In this document: positions 62,479 to 64,000 of the stretch, piece after piece
How the letters are laid out: each line of letters begins with the position of its first letter
Numbering within the stretch: position 1 is the stretch's first letter
Source of the DNA: JAGXKT01 sp964531695
GTDB lineage: Bacteria; Planctomycetota; Phycisphaerae; SM23-33
Assembly: GCA_964531695.1 (NCBI GenBank)
Contig: CAZHEH010000001.1
Location: 270,524 to 334,523 of the forward strand
DNA: 64,000 nt
Direction of reading: 5' to 3'
The notes under the pieces: model-generated
Seen by the model: only the letters and a program-made list of their open reading frames with translations
What the model was told of the DNA's origin: nothing
Databases searched by the model: none
Position numbers and translations under genes: made by a program

Positions 62479-64000
62479 CTAATCAGTCGACGCCGCCCGC
62501 CTGCCGAAATGCCCGACCGAAACGGCCCAGTCGCTCTTGTGAGGCGCCTCCCAGGTATGCTTGCCCGGCGCCAACGGGCCGATGTCAATCTCGTGGTAGG
62601 CCTTGGTCGTATCCACGGCGATGACCGGTAGCGGGCCGGGAGCCTTGGAGAGGTCCATCGTGATCGCCGCAGCATCCTCCCTGTAGAAGACCAACTGCTT
62701 GCTGTCGGGCGTTGCCAGGCAATGGCCGTCCGTCAGGTCATTGGCCCTTTGCATCTCGAGCAGGAACCGGCCTCGCCAGAACTCGCGACAGGCGGTGAAC
62801 TGCTCGGGGTTGGGATACTCTCCCCTGTACTTGTAGCCCTTGCTGTAGTGCCCCCAGAAACCGCCCGCGCCGCCGACCATGGCCTGGCGCCACATGAGCC
62901 GTCGGGAGCCGTCCTGGCTGAGCCCGGCGTTGCGGAGGTACGTGTCGCGCTCCTCATAGAGGTGCGGGCGCGACGTGTCCGAACTGACATCCCTGACGAT
63001 CTGCTCGTACGGCCGCACGCCATAGCCGGCATACGATATGACATCGAGCGCCTTGTTCTTACGGGCGCGTCCCCAGACCATGTGATGCCAGCCCATGTGC
63101 CTGTGCAGGTATTGGGCCCACTTCTGGAGATCCTCCTCGGTGGTCCATTCGTGCAGATCGAAGCCGTAGCCCATCGTCCAGCCGGGCAACGGCCCCAGCC
63201 GCGCGGCGATATAGCGCTGTACGCGTCGGTCCGGCGTGCCGTTGAGGCCGCCGGGCAGTCCCACGGGTGTCCATCTCCGGTGCCGAGCATTGTCTCCCCA
63301 GGCCCACAGATGCACGCGCAGGCCGTGCCGCCGGGCCGTCGCGATCAGCAGTTCAAGCCGCTCGAAAGTGGCCGGGTCCGGGCTGGCGCTGTCGGAGCGG
63401 TCGTCCAGCGTGTCGTGGCCCCTCTTGTCGGGGGCCATCTCGAACCAGCGGCAATGGACGGGCTGGAACGCCGCGTTGCAGCCGTGCTCGGCCACGGCCT
63501 CCATGTACGTGTCCAGGTAGTTCTGCAACCGCGCTCTGTCGGCATCGGTCTTCAGCGTCTCCCACAGACTGGCCTCTTCGATGTCATAGGCCTCGGCCAA
63601 CTCGCCGTGCATGAACGCATTGAAGCGGAAGGCATCGAGGCGCGCGTCGTTGCCTGTCTGCACGGCGAACTTGCTGCCCTTGTGCGTGAGGAAGCCGGTC
63701 GCGTCGGGGTTCGCGTTGGGCTCGACGGTAATCGTGCCCTTGCGGCCGTGGAGCTCGGGATCGTTGGTGGTGCCGCCCTTGCCGTCGGCCTGGGTGGTGA
63801 ACGTCCACTCGCCCGTCCGGGTGCCCGTGAAGCGGAACTTCCACGTATCGTCCCCGACGTAGAACATCTCCGTGACGCGCTTCTCCTCGCCGCTTTTGTG
63901 CGTGAACGTCGCCTTCGCGACAACGTCGAACGGATTGCCCTCATAGGACGCGTTCTCCAGCGTCCATTCCAGCGTCGGCGACCACATCGTGGTCGTGCTG
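62479..64000 (-). CDS. DUF5060/DUF4038-type glycoside hydrolase, N-terminus cut by window edge
   Basis: The frame is open to the right edge; 507 codons are visible. It begins within a DUF5060 sandwich (LEWTLENASYEGNPFDVVAK, DTWKFRFTGTRTGEWTFTTQ) followed by a TIM barrel (FLTHKGSKFAVQTGNDARLD, QPVHCRWFEMAP, GLRVHLWAWGD, GYGFDLHEWTTEEDLQKW) and a C-terminal beta domain (AITMDLSKAPGPLPVIAVD, KHTWEAPHKSDWAVSVG). The family has plant-cell-wall and algal glycosidases. The signal peptide would lie beyond the window. Second member of this type in the locus (the other is at 48214-49914). Confidence 0.8.
   Translation of the reverse strand, partial: STTTMWSPTLEWTLENASYEGNPFDVVAKATFTHKSGEEKRVTEMFYVGDDTWKFRFTGTRTGEWTFTTQADGKGGTTNDPELHGRKGTITVEPNANPDATGFLTHKGSKFAVQTGNDARLDAFRFNAFMHGELAEAYDIEEASLWETLKTDADRARLQNYLDTYMEAVAEHGCNAAFQPVHCRWFEMAPDKRGHDTLDDRSDSASPDPATFERLELLIATARRHGLRVHLWAWGDNARHRRWTPVGLPGGLNGTPDRRVQRYIAARLGPLPGWTMGYGFDLHEWTTEEDLQKWAQYLHRHMGWHHMVWGRARKNKALDVISYAGYGVRPYEQIVRDVSSDTSRPHLYEERDTYLRNAGLSQDGSRRLMWRQAMVGGAGGFWGHYSKGYKYRGEYPNPEQFTACREFWRGRFLLEMQRANDLTDGHCLATPDSKQLVFYREDAAAITMDLSKAPGPLPVIAVDTTKAYHEIDIGPLAPGKHTWEAPHKSDWAVSVGHFGRRAASTD

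Overview
High-GC bacterial chromosome segment. The gene content suggests a Planctomycetota (PVC-type) heterotroph. The clues are a PEP-CTERM-tailed HAF-repeat protein, a secreted PQQ-type beta-propeller, Gfo/Idh/MocA oxidoreductase, a VWA membrane protein, DUF5060 glycosidases, a RACo-like corrinoid activator and GC-rich palindromic intergenic repeats. The phylum is inferred from content; no rRNA is present.

Layout. 1-4.4 kb: tail of an aldo/keto reductase, secreted proteins of unknown role, a Gfo/Idh/MocA dehydrogenase, and between them a pair of hairpins with identical 8-nt loops. 4.4-10.6 kb: a tightly packed five-gene peptide/oligopeptide ABC importer. 10.7-19.6 kb: a complete phosphate regulon, with pstS-pstC-pstA-pstB-phoU on the minus strand, a PstS-like/ExbD-like fusion downstream, and divergent phoB-phoR. 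A candidate PHO box lies in the divergent region and a perfect 16-bp-stem hairpin lies between pstS and pstC. 19.6-34.4 kb: glmS, an MlaE permease, a diguanylate cyclase coupled to a partner protein, an exported DJ-1/PfpI protein, a zinc-type alcohol dehydrogenase next to a RACo-like [2Fe-2S] activator, a large VWA protein, a PilZ protein, a PQQ-repeat protein and an HPP protein. 34.4-38.1 kb: OmpA/Pal-type lipoprotein, hisH, hisA, rho. Rho and the next minus-strand gene converge on an intergenic region holding a 16-bp palindrome that looks like a ParB-binding parS site. 38.4-43.4 kb: PEP-CTERM protein, then UDP-sugar and lipid-carrier genes for surface polysaccharide (epimerase, UDP-glucose dehydrogenase, WecA/MraY-type transferase). 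43.8 kb: tRNA-His, its terminator and a truncated uroporphyrinogen-decarboxylase-like fragment, then a polysaccharide pyruvyl transferase.

45.9-64 kb is a minus-strand carbohydrate-degradation locus: GH63/MGH1-like glycosidase, two secreted proteins sharing a helical domain, two DUF5060-type glycosidases, a GH29 fucosidase, a beta-helix protein, and two paralogous giant secreted proteins. The larger paralog ends in a GH10 xylanase fused to a GH62 arabinofuranosidase; the smaller has the same unknown N-terminal module plus PA14 but no catalytic domain. The set points to decorated xylan (arabinosyl, perhaps fucosyl) as substrate. Two genes here carry lesions in the given sequence: an in-frame TGA just after a signal peptide, and a +1 slip at a G6 run. 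The paralogs share a 132-bp perfectly identical tract, and inverted copies of a short repeat flank the GH10-GH62 gene.

No CRISPR array, rRNA, intact transposase or prophage was seen.
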